DNA of 35,105 bases from Halocafeteria seosinensis (taxonomy: Eukaryota > Sar > Bigyra > Bicosoecida), in NCBI GenBank assembly GCA_001687465.1, contig LVLI01000087.1, forward strand, positions 1 through 35,105, given 5' to 3'. Under the pieces are notes generated by a model. It was not told the origin of the DNA. It saw nothing but the letters and a program-made list of their open reading frames with translations, and did not search any database. The position numbers and the translations under genes are program-made. Below are positions 24,083-30,925 of the stretch, in pieces (the first letter of the stretch is position 1; each line of letters opens with the position of its first letter).

Positions 24083-25600
24083 ATGAGTTATATTTTCAGT
24101 AACTTAGGAGATTCTAAATTTTTGCCCGCTCAAAAAGGGTTTATTCTGGAAACAGAAGACGAAGACCATCATCCTCCCGATCGTTGGTATGAACATCCCG
24201 CCCAAGATAACGTTGATTTAAACTCAAATAAAATTACTAATCTAGGTGCTCCCTCCGGTGATGATGATGCGGTTAATCTTGTACATTTAGAAAGCAATTA
24301 TTTTTCGTCGAACGAGGCTAACAATCTTTTTCTTAGTGTTGACGGAAGCAATAGTATGAACGCGGGTCTTGATTTGAACTCTAACAAAATTGTTAATTTG
24401 AATGACCCTACTGAGCTAAACGATGCTGTAAATCTAAATCATTTAAGTAGTAATTATTACCAATCTTCAACCGTTGACAGTGATTTTTTACAAGTTAGTG
24501 GGGGTAATTCTATGAACTCGAATCTTGATTTGAGTTCGAACAAGGTTGTCAACTTATCAAATCCGGTTGATTCTACCGATGGGGTTAACCTATCTCATTT
24601 ACAAACCAATTACTACACATCTTCCGAGACCGATAACCAATTTCTTCAAGTTGATGGGTCTAACGCTATGACCAACAATTTAGATTTAAATTCTAATAAA
24701 ATTGTTAACTTATCTAATCCGGTTAATTCTAACGATGCCGTTAATCTGGATTATTTGACAGTTAATTATTATTCCTCTTCTGCCACTGATAACCGCTTTC
24801 TTCAAGTAGACGGCTCCAATTCAATGGAGAACAACTTAAATTTAAACTCTAATAAAATTGTTAATTTAGCTAATCCAGTTAATTCGGGTGATGCCGTCAA
24901 TAAAACTGAAGCTGACAGCACTTATTTAAAAATCAACGGTAGCACTCCTATGGCTGGAAACCTAAATATGGATACTAACCAAATTACTAATATGGGTAAT
25001 CCTACTGATTCAAACGATGGGGTTAACAAGACTTTCGCTGAATCAAACTATCTCTTGTTAGATGGTACTAATTCTATGAATGCTAATCTCGACGTAGGTC
25101 TGAACAAAGTAGTAGGAGTGAATAACCCCTCCAATAATAAAGATGGGGTAAATCTTCAGTATTTGACTACCAATACCAAAAATAAAGTTCAACACTTTAA
25201 AAATTCTGGAAGTGTGTTTTTGGACGGTAGTGATAATGAAGAAGAAATTGTTGACGACTTTTTCCTAGATGCTAATCAAACTTATATCGTGTTTGCTAAA
25301 TTTTGGACTTGGGACGTACCAAATAATCTAGGAGGTGGTGGAAGTCGTCTAGAACATTATCGTGATTTAAACATTATTGATCCATACGGCGGGTTTTGGT
25401 TAGATGACGACCGATTTAGTCATTTTGAAACCAATGGGTTATTATCTTTCTACGGTCATTATACTACTACAATTACCACTGATGGTACCGGCGCTGAGAC
25501 TTGGAAAGTTCGATTAGTAAACCTTTCCAGTAATAGTTTTACTGCGACTCTACAGCACGAAATGGAATTTTTACCAATTGGAAGTGTAAGTGAAATATAA
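24083..25600 (+). CDS. Fibre-like protein 2 with seven tail-fibre-type repeats
   Basis: 505 residues. After a short N-terminal domain ending in a DRWYEHPAQDN segment, seven repeats of about 42-52 residues run from about residue 43 to 360, each beginning L-D-L-N-S-N-K-I-V-N-L-x-x-P-x-x-x-x-D-A-V-N. This is the repeat found in tailed-phage fibres. A separate, non-repetitive beta-rich head of about 140 residues follows. Trimeric shaft-and-knob architecture is likely. The N-terminal 40 residues are nearly shared with fibre 3 (SYI ... GFILETEDEDHHPPD), suggesting a common attachment site on the capsid. It is flanked by copies D and C of the structured repeat. Confidence 0.88.
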   Translation: MSYIFSNLGDSKFLPAQKGFILETEDEDHHPPDRWYEHPAQDNVDLNSNKITNLGAPSGDDDAVNLVHLESNYFSSNEANNLFLSVDGSNSMNAGLDLNSNKIVNLNDPTELNDAVNLNHLSSNYYQSSTVDSDFLQVSGGNSMNSNLDLSSNKVVNLSNPVDSTDGVNLSHLQTNYYTSSETDNQFLQVDGSNAMTNNLDLNSNKIVNLSNPVNSNDAVNLDYLTVNYYSSSATDNRFLQVDGSNSMENNLNLNSNKIVNLANPVNSGDAVNKTEADSTYLKINGSTPMAGNLNMDTNQITNMGNPTDSNDGVNKTFAESNYLLLDGTNSMNANLDVGLNKVVGVNNPSNNKDGVNLQYLTTNTKNKVQHFKNSGSVFLDGSDNEEEIVDDFFLDANQTYIVFAKFWTWDVPNNLGGGGSRLEHYRDLNIIDPYGGFWLDDDRFSHFETNGLLSFYGHYTTTITTDGTGAETWKVRLVNLSSNSFTATLQHEMEFLPIGSVSEI

Positions 25601-25601
25601 A

Positions 25602-25675
25602 AGCTCAATGACGCCTCGGTCATTGTAGCGTCAGACTACAAGCTTAAAACCACGAAAAGCTACAAGCGAGATTAA
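25602..25675 (+). ncRNA. Structured intergenic repeat, copy C
   Basis: Begins right after the stop of fibre 2 and is almost identical to copies A and B in its first 50 nt. It keeps both hairpins, the AAGCT/AGCTT closing stem and CTCG/CGAG complementarity. Confidence 0.75.
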
Positions 25676-25682
25676 GCATTTT

Positions 25683-25715
25683 TTCTTTATAAAAGAAAGC
25701 ATCTATTATAAAGAA
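25683..25715 (+). promoter_or_regulatory. Start-site dyad of fibre gene 3
   Basis: TTCTTTATAA / TTATAAAGAA, 10-bp perfect arms, 13-nt spacer. The last base is the A of the ATG. Confidence 0.6.
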
Positions 25716-27253
25716 TGTCATATATTTCAAGTAACGTTTCATCTAATATTAGTCTAGGTAGAAAAGGTTATATTTTTGAGCTTGAAGATGAAGATGTTCA
25801 TCCTCCAGAAGAATGGTATAAACATCCCGCTGGGGAGAATATAGATTTAGCTGGAAATCGTTTAATAAATTTAAGCACAGCTAGTTTAGGTGATGAAGCT
25901 GTCACATTAAATTATCTTCAGAGTAATTTCGACACCGATTTAAATTTAGAAGAAAAATTTCTTCAGTTGGACGGAAATAATAGCTTAAACGCTAATCTTG
26001 ATATGAATTCAAACAAAATCCTTAATTTAGGTAATCCGGTTGATTCCGGAGATGGGGTTAATCTGGGTTATTTACAGAGCAATTACTATACATCGTCAAC
26101 CGTTGACAGTGATTTTCTACAGGTTAGCGGGGGTAATTCTATGAGTAGTAGTCTTGATTTGAGTTCGAACAAGGTTGTCAACCTAGCTACTCCAGTTGAT
26201 TCTGGAGATGGGATTAATCTAGACTATTTGACGGTTAATTATTATTCCTCTACGGGTGCTGATAATCGGTTCCTTCGGGTTGATGGAACGAATCCAATGG
26301 AAAATAACTTAAATTTGAATTCTAATAAGATTACTGGTTTAGCTAATCCAATTGATTCTGTGGATGGGGTGAGTCTAAATTATTTGGAAAACAACTACTA
26401 CTCTTCCACTGAGGCAGATAATCAATTCATTCAAGTTGACGGGGCTAATGCTATGAACAATAATTTAGATTTAGCAAATAATAGAATCGTTGATTTAGCA
26501 GATCCAACAGACTTAAACGATATAGCCACAAAAAATTATCTAGAGGCTGATTTTGTTAATTTGTCGGGGGATACAATGGCAAATAATTTAATTTTAGGTG
26601 GGAATAGAATTACGAGTGTGTCCGGTTCCTCAGACCTAGCTACTTTAGACTATGGAAATCTAACTTTTCCTCGGTTGGATGGGACAAATACTTTTGGAGC
26701 TAACCTTTCAGTCGGTGATAATAAAATCGTCAATTTGGGTAATGCTAGTAATGACAGAGATTTAGTTAATCTGGAGACGTTCAACAATCAAACAACAAGT
26801 TTTCCACGAGAAATTTCTCACTTCAGTTTTGAAGAAACGGATGTAACCATAAACAACGGCACCACATACGATTCATCTGTTACTAAAACCTTGTCTAAAA
26901 ATACAGATTATTTAGTATTTGTTCGCATATTTTCAGTTGGTGTAAATTCGGGCGTTAGTAGCGAATTTTATATGTTACATAAAATTAATGGTAATTCAAC
27001 TGACCCGTGGAGTTTTACAGGGGCTTATAAAGGAATCGATCTTTCAAAAAAAGCCACTTCCTATTTTGAAAGCGCTAGCGGAATTCATTTCACAGGGTAT
27101 TACTACACAACCCTAAGCGTTGGAACAAGCAATAACGTTTCTTTCAATCTTCAAATTGTCAACGATTCCGGAAGTAATCAAACAATTAATAGGATAACTC
27201 AAAATATTCATCTGCTAAAAATTGACGGGGTTGAAGAAATTTCATTAGCTTAA
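25715..27253 (+). CDS. Fibre-like protein 3 with seven tail-fibre-type repeats
   Basis: 512 residues, the same plan as fibre 2: a shared N-terminal segment (YIFELEDEDVHPPEEWYKHP), seven repeats from about residue 43 to 355 of the L-D-x-x-S-N-K-I-x-N-L type, then a different C-terminal head of about 150 residues with several aromatic beta strands. One repeat region is nearly identical at DNA level to fibre 2 (see findings). Different heads on similar shafts suggest distinct receptor specificities in one particle, or a reservoir for switching (inference). Confidence 0.88.
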   Translation: MSYISSNVSSNISLGRKGYIFELEDEDVHPPEEWYKHPAGENIDLAGNRLINLSTASLGDEAVTLNYLQSNFDTDLNLEEKFLQLDGNNSLNANLDMNSNKILNLGNPVDSGDGVNLGYLQSNYYTSSTVDSDFLQVSGGNSMSSSLDLSSNKVVNLATPVDSGDGINLDYLTVNYYSSTGADNRFLRVDGTNPMENNLNLNSNKITGLANPIDSVDGVSLNYLENNYYSSTEADNQFIQVDGANAMNNNLDLANNRIVDLADPTDLNDIATKNYLEADFVNLSGDTMANNLILGGNRITSVSGSSDLATLDYGNLTFPRLDGTNTFGANLSVGDNKIVNLGNASNDRDLVNLETFNNQTTSFPREISHFSFEETDVTINNGTTYDSSVTKTLSKNTDYLVFVRIFSVGVNSGVSSEFYMLHKINGNSTDPWSFTGAYKGIDLSKKATSYFESASGIHFTGYYYTTLSVGTSNNVSFNLQIVNDSGSNQTINRITQNIHLLKIDGVEEISLA

Positions 27254-27276
27254 ATTTTTCTTAAAATATAAAAGAA

Positions 27277-27435
27277 ATGTTAGAAATAATTATAGGTGTG
27301 ATTTCATTCGTGGGAGGTAGTGTTAGTGGTGTAGTCGCAAAGCTCATAAGGGACAAGCTATTAAAGTCAGATTGTGAGTTAAATGTTGGAATCCATAGCG
27401 GAGAGCGTGAAGAAGAAGAAACAAATAATAATTAG
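27277..27435 (+). CDS. 52-residue single-pass membrane protein
   Basis: The frame starts MLEIIIGVISFVGGSVSGVV, a hydrophobic segment with small residues, then a basic stretch (KLIRDKLLK) and an acidic tail ending EEEETNNN. It resembles small phage or viral membrane proteins such as holin-like or virion membrane peptides, but is not assignable. It is supported by a 6-bp dyad (TTTCTT/AAGAAA) that ends at its ATG. It was too short for the supplied frame list. Confidence 0.6.
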   Translation: MLEIIIGVISFVGGSVSGVVAKLIRDKLLKSDCELNVGIHSGEREEEETNNN

Positions 27436-27493
27436 TTAAAATTATTTAAATTTGGTATTAGAAATTATAGTATTATATAATATTATAATAAAA

Positions 27494-28021
27494 ATGCCAA
27501 AACTTCCAAAAGATTTTTCAAAATCTGTCATTTACAAATTATGTTGTTTAGACCCCGAAGTTAAAGAGGTTTATGTGGGAAGCACAACTAATTTTAAACA
27601 AAGAAAAAGTCTACATAAAAGTCGTTGTACAAATCCTAATGTTAATGGTTATAATTGTTTTGTTTATGAATTTATTCGTGAAAACGGTGGTTGGGAAAAC
27701 TGGCAAATGATTATGGTTGAGAATTACCCGTGTGAATCAAAACTAGAATTGGAAAAAAGAGAACGTGAAATTATAGAAGAGTTAGAAGCTAGTTTGAATA
27801 AAAGAATTCCTACTAGAACTAAGGAAGAATATTATGAAGAATATTATGAAAAAAATTTTGATTATTTAAAACAACAACGTAAAGAATATTATGAAAAAAA
27901 TTTTGATTATTTAAAACAACAAAAATCAGAAAAAATTCAGTGTGAATATTGTGGAAAATATCATAGAAAAGATAATAAATTAAGACATCAAAGAAGTCAA
28001 AAATGTAAGAAACACCAATAA
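27494..28021 (+). CDS. GIY-YIG endonuclease with C-terminal zinc finger
   Basis: The start is taken at the ATG at 27494, since the longer frame begins with TTG. About 175 residues. SVIYKLCCLD ... EVYVGSTTNFKQRKSLHK is a GIY-YIG variant (YKL ... YVG) with the downstream Arg (RK) and a Glu-bearing LELEKREREIIEEL helix, the layout common in nucleocytovirus and Polinton nucleases. Residues about 115-145 hold two copies of YYEKNFDYLKQQ. The end has CEYCGKYHRKDNKLRH, a C2H2-like finger for DNA binding. Probably another mobile nuclease. Confidence 0.9.
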   Translation: MPKLPKDFSKSVIYKLCCLDPEVKEVYVGSTTNFKQRKSLHKSRCTNPNVNGYNCFVYEFIRENGGWENWQMIMVENYPCESKLELEKREREIIEELEASLNKRIPTRTKEEYYEEYYEKNFDYLKQQRKEYYEKNFDYLKQQKSEKIQCEYCGKYHRKDNKLRHQRSQKCKKHQ

Positions 28022-28037
28022 TTTTTTAGCTTAAAAC

Positions 28038-28066
28038 TTTTTCTATATCATTTTAATATAGAAAAA
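28038..28066 (+). promoter_or_regulatory. Start-site dyad
   Basis: TTTTTCTATA / TATAGAAAAA, 10-bp perfect arms and 9-nt spacer, ending at the base before the ATG at 28067. Confidence 0.65.
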
Positions 28067-28303
28067 ATGGAACAAGTAGAGCAAAAAATTTTAGAACTGG
28101 AAGAATTAATGAAGGAACANTTCCAGCACGATTTTTATAATTTGGAGTTCGCGGACTTTCAAGTATATGATCGTGTAAATGATCGTTTGTGGCAAACGTG
28201 GTCTAGCCTTGATAATATCAGGTTTATGATAGACCGCTATCAAGATTTTCATAATGTAATTAGTCAAAATGAGCTACCGACCACAGAACGTTTGGAATGT
28301 TAA
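28067..28303 (+). CDS. Hypothetical protein, 78 residues
   Basis: Acidic, probably all-helical, with no recognised motif. Codon 18 contains an ambiguous base. The strong dyad abutting its ATG and the tight packing between neighbours support it as a real gene of the element. Confidence 0.65.
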   Translation: MEQVEQKILELEELMKEXFQHDFYNLEFADFQVYDRVNDRLWQTWSSLDNIRFMIDRYQDFHNVISQNELPTTERLEC

Positions 28304-28326
28304 TAAAAAATTTGACTTAAAGAATT

Positions 28327-28352
28327 TTTTTCTATAGAATAATATAGAAAAA
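28327..28352 (+). promoter_or_regulatory. Start-site dyad
   Basis: TTTTTCTATA / TATAGAAAAA with a 6-nt loop. The last base is the A of the ATG at 28352. Same arm sequence as at 28038. Confidence 0.65.
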
Positions 28353-28681
28353 TGAAAGTAATAGGATGTGTTTCTATACACCGTACTAACTACACTATAA
28401 ACATAAAAACAACCTATAACGAGGGTTGTATAAAAACTGTAGACGTTCCAGTACCTCATAGTTTTGGAGTTCAAAGAACTGAAGAAAAACGAGAAAAATG
28501 GCAAAAATTTCGTAAAGAAAAGTTAGATCAATATGTAACAGATATTAAAAACGATATTTATTTTCAATTTTTAAATGAAGACGATAAACCAACAATTGAT
28601 AAACTTGAAATTGAAAATTTTTTATCACGAGAAATTGAACTTGATTCACCTTTAAAAGAAATAGCTGAGTTTAAAAATTAA
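28352..28681 (+). CDS. Hypothetical protein, 109 residues
   Basis: It starts with a beta-like segment (MKVIGCVSIHRTNYTINIKT) followed by charged helices and an acidic end. There is no membrane segment or recognised motif. It is co-directional with its neighbours. It ends 39 bp before the tRNA gene, in a stretch with several ambiguous bases. Confidence 0.65.
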   Translation: MKVIGCVSIHRTNYTINIKTTYNEGCIKTVDVPVPHSFGVQRTEEKREKWQKFRKEKLDQYVTDIKNDIYFQFLNEDDKPTIDKLEIENFLSREIELDSPLKEIAEFKN

Positions 28682-28695
28682 TTNTTTNTTATNGN

Positions 28696-28723
28696 GCTCT
28701 ATTAATTATTCAGTTAATAGAGC
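28696..28723 (+). promoter_or_regulatory. Dyad at the 5' end of the tRNA gene
   Basis: GCTCTATTAA / TTAATAGAGC, 10-bp perfect arms and 8-nt spacer. The right arm overlaps the first three bases of the tRNA. It has the same placement as the dyads at protein-gene starts, or it may end the preceding transcript. Confidence 0.55.
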
Positions 28724-28792
28724 TGTGTAGCTCAACGGTTAGAGCAGTCCTTTGTGGCAGGACAGATGTGGTTTCGACTACCACCACAGCTA
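28721..28792 (+). tRNA. trnH(GTG): tRNA-His (anticodon GTG)
   Basis: A full cloverleaf: acceptor AGCTGTG/CACAGCT, D-stem GCTC/GAGC with a GG-containing loop, anticodon stem GTCCT/AGGAC with loop TTGTGGC (anticodon GTG at 28754-28756), a 4-nt variable region, T-stem GTGGT/ACCAC with loop TTCGACT, and discriminator A. A73 is the eukaryotic cytosolic state for tRNA-His, and base 28720 is G, so G-1 could be encoded. Oddities: the nearly universal G53-C61 pair is replaced by T-A, which also weakens the B box, and no run of four or more T follows within 40 nt, so normal Pol III termination is not evident. It lies 0.3 kb from the right terminus and is most likely carried by the virus. Confidence 0.9.
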
Positions 28793-28834
28793 TAAAAAAT
28801 TCAGGTTAAAGAAAATTTATTAATTATATATAAA

Positions 28835-29110
28835 ATGGGAGTTGAAATTCATAAATGTGAAAGATGTGATGGAGCTTACACAGAATTTGACGTTCCAAGT
28901 GTTTTAATTAAATTATCAGATAAAGAAGATGATGAATTTACTTTTTCTTCATTATGTTATGATTGCCACGACTTTTTCCTTAAAAGTGAAATGCTTGAAT
29001 TATATCCTATTTTCGATCCTGAATGTGATTTTAATTACAAACTAAAAGAAGGTTTTAAACTTGTTAAAAAGCTGAAAACAATAGAATATTATGATATTGA
29101 AAAAGTCTAA
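28835..29110 (+). CDS. Small zinc-ribbon protein, 91 residues
   Basis: Two knuckles, C8-x2-C11 and C41-x2-C44, about 30 residues apart, form a treble-clef or zinc-ribbon arrangement. The rest is charged, with a Lys-rich C-terminal helix. The domain family is not recognised. It is the last gene before the right terminal repeat, beginning 42 nt after the tRNA. It may bind nucleic acid. Confidence 0.75.
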   Translation: MGVEIHKCERCDGAYTEFDVPSVLIKLSDKEDDEFTFSSLCYDCHDFFLKSEMLELYPIFDPECDFNYKLKEGFKLVKKLKTIEYYDIEKV

Positions 29111-29117
29111 TTTTTAT

Positions 29118-29322
29118 GTAACGTTTCAGTTCATAAATTTTAAAGTGAAATTTTTAACATTAACTTTTAAGTGAAATTTTTAAAGTAACATTTTGAATTA
29201 ACTTTTGAATGTAATTTTAAATATAAAGTAACATTTGTATTTAAAAAATTATAATGGGGAGTTTTCTCCTAGTTCTGTAGGGAGCTGGGGAGTTATCCCT
29301 GTGAGTCTGGGGTTTGAATCCT
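29118..29322 (-). repeat. Right terminal inverted repeat
   Basis: Starts GTAACGTTTC and ends GGGGTTTGAATCCT, the inverse of 4702-4890. It is about 16 bp longer because the AT-rich word TTTTTAAC / AAGTGAAATT is duplicated. It differs by a 2-nt indel near the outer end. The outermost bases include GGTTTGAATCC, close to the Pol III B-box consensus, probably by chance. Confidence 0.9.
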
Positions 29323-29415
29323 GTATGATGTGACAATGGCTCTATCTATACTACTACCGAAATTTTTTTGAATGAGCCCCATGATTGTGCTTGATGACCA
29401 TAGTTATAATTGTTA

Positions 29416-29589
29416 CTATTTATTGTGGTTAATAAGGAACTCGCTATCAAGATAAGTCGGGATTTGGGAGGCGTCTGAAAACGGCTCGTCATAAAGGGCT
29501 GGCAGCTGAGGGATAACATTCATGGCTTCTTCCTCCGTCACGTAGGATTCTGTATGGTCGGTCCTAAGGTGCTCAGAACTCGTACCGGG
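29416..29589 (-). pseudogene. C-terminal remnant of an unrecognised flanking ORF
   Basis: A minus-strand frame open for about 57 codons and ending INHNK-stop, with an acidic, protein-like sequence ([19 protein letters not shown]). Near 29568 its reading meets the edge of the bacterial-type segment, so it may be truncated there. No family recognised. Low confidence. Confidence 0.3.
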
Positions 29590-29880
29590 CTATCACGTCG
29601 AATATGGGGGGATGGTTTTTGCTATTTTTTTCCTAGCTGAGTATGCTAATATGCTGCTTATTAGTGCGATAACAAGCCTATTCTTCTTGGGAGGGTGGCT
29701 ATCTCCTTTTACGAATATTCCTGTTTTAGGCTCGCTATTTGCTTGGGTGCCAGGTGTGATTTGGTTTGTATTAAAGACATGCTTATTTATGTTTGTTTAT
29801 TTTTGGATGCGGGCTACTTTTCCACGCTATCGTTATGATCAATTAATGTATTTGGGATGGAAGGTATTGATACCAATAAG
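29570..29880 (+). pseudogene. nuoH: Internal fragment of bacterial nuoH (NADH-quinone oxidoreductase subunit H)
   Basis: The frame from about 29570 reads [24 protein letters not shown] and, after two hydrophobic helices, [20 protein letters not shown] and KVLIP, the hallmark core of NuoH. The ATG at 29612 is internal to the family. The N-terminal two thirds and the last residues are missing: after KVLIPIS the sequence becomes unrelated. The wording is closest in style to gammaproteobacterial NuoH rather than mitochondrial ND1 (judged by memory of family patterns). It could be bacterial DNA inserted in the host, or an assembly chimera. Confidence 0.85.
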
Positions 29881-30925
29881 CGGTATCACCTCGGCCACTC
29901 TTCGACATCGCTCCTGAGTAAAAAGATTAAATTTCAAGAATAGTTGGCATTGCTCTTTAAGCTCCGTCATATTACTTTGATCGGGCTTGCTTTGACATGT
30001 TTCACATTGATGCTTAAAATGATCGTAAGATGAATGATTATTTAATTTTGATGCAATGTCTTCTGGAGTATAAATAGTTATCTCCGGAAAAGGCGCTTTA
30101 ACTACTTTTAAAGGGTTTTTACGTTTTATAATTTTATCGCGAAGGTTTACCAAGTATTCCGCTAATTGGTTAAAAAGAACCTGATCATCTGGAAAATTAA
30201 TTAAAAGAGCAGAACTCACTCCTACTTGTAGAGAATACTTTTGACATGAAACTGGTTTTTGGGATAAAGCTGCCCATTTTAAAATATTAGTTAAAAGACA
30301 ATTGAAATTTTCATTTCTCATCTCAAAATAGTTTTTTTGTTCTATAATATTAACGTCCTCACTAGGTATATCTTGTTGATTAGCAATTTTCTCTATTTCA
30401 ATTTTCAACAAATTAAGTAGTTGGTTCTGTTTATATTTTGAAACCTTTGCCAACAGATCTGTCATCAAATTATGGGAAAAACTCAGTGCCGTTACTAGCA
30501 CTTGAGATAAGGGAGACTCTGGCAGTGCGTGAATACAATAGCGATCAAGCAGCACGATAGCCAAAAACCATCTTTTGATAAAATAGAATGACCTGCTTGG
30601 AGTGTCGAACGATAACTTAAAGCATGGTCCAATGACTCAGCTGTCCAAATTGATGCGAGCAAATCAATTTCTGCGCCAGGACCTTGTACATAATTATTTA
30701 ACGGGGCAAGTTCGTTTTGAGATGATTTTTTTTGCTGGTTATTATTGCCTTCAATGAAAGTTAAATCTTGTTCACAATCTTTAATCTGCGCTAAATAATT
30801 TTCTACTTCTGTTAGATAAACTCCCTCATAAAAGCCGCTCAAAACAATTTCCACTAAAACTTCCCAGCCCGCCGCAACAGTAATTTTATCTGCCAAACGC
30901 GGTTCATTTGCTAAATATTGACCCT
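29839..30925 (-). pseudogene. Frameshifted bacterial-type ORF of unknown function
   Basis: Two minus-strand frames (to 30925 and 29839-30564) read as one protein of about 360 residues if a frameshift near 30555 is allowed: the first ends in KDGFWL and the second continues AIVLLDRYCIHALPES. No proper ATG is found at the 5' end (open from an in-frame stop near 30925), so it looks truncated on both counts. AT-rich composition matches the adjoining nuoH fragment and not the later flank. It has helical, Leu/Gln/Asn-rich sequence and a possible CETCQ zinc pair. No family recognised. Confidence 0.5.

Larger units (their letters stand above)
4702..29322. mobile_element. Integrated Polinton/Maverick-like (adintovirus-type) DNA virus, about 24.6 kb
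   Basis: The element is bounded by inverted repeats of about 190-205 bp and encodes the Polinton core set: retroviral-type integrase, protein-primed PolB, A32-like packaging ATPase, a major capsid candidate and a penton-like protein. The AT-rich composition changes abruptly at both ends. The right half reads outward on the plus strand and most of the left half on the minus strand. No target-site duplication is obvious at the borders (left flank ends ACCTCCTG, right flank begins GTATGATG), and no adenain-like protease was recognised. Most frames are open, so the copy looks recent or active. One gene at 20455-20874 is interrupted. Confidence 0.93.

Noticed and set aside
17954-25675. CRISPR-like array formed by the recurring intergenic repeat
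   Set aside because: Copies are thousands of bases apart and separated by whole genes, with no spacers.
27452-27493. N-terminal extension of the GIY-YIG protein
   Set aside because: It would start at TTG and cover an AT-rich dyad region. The ATG at 27494 fits the domain start.
29311-29321. GGTTTGAATCC at the right terminus as a Pol III B box or tRNA remnant
   Set aside because: No matching A box or cloverleaf can be formed upstream, and the left terminal copy lacks two of the bases.
4702-29322. Transpoviron or free virophage genome instead of an integrated Polinton
   Set aside because: Terminal repeats are embedded in non-viral flanks, and an rve integrase with chromodomain plus large PolB fit Polinton/adintovirus organisation.
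29612-29917. Complete small membrane protein starting at ATG 29612
   Set aside because: The same frame continues upstream with clear NuoH sequence, so the ATG is an internal methionine of a fragment.
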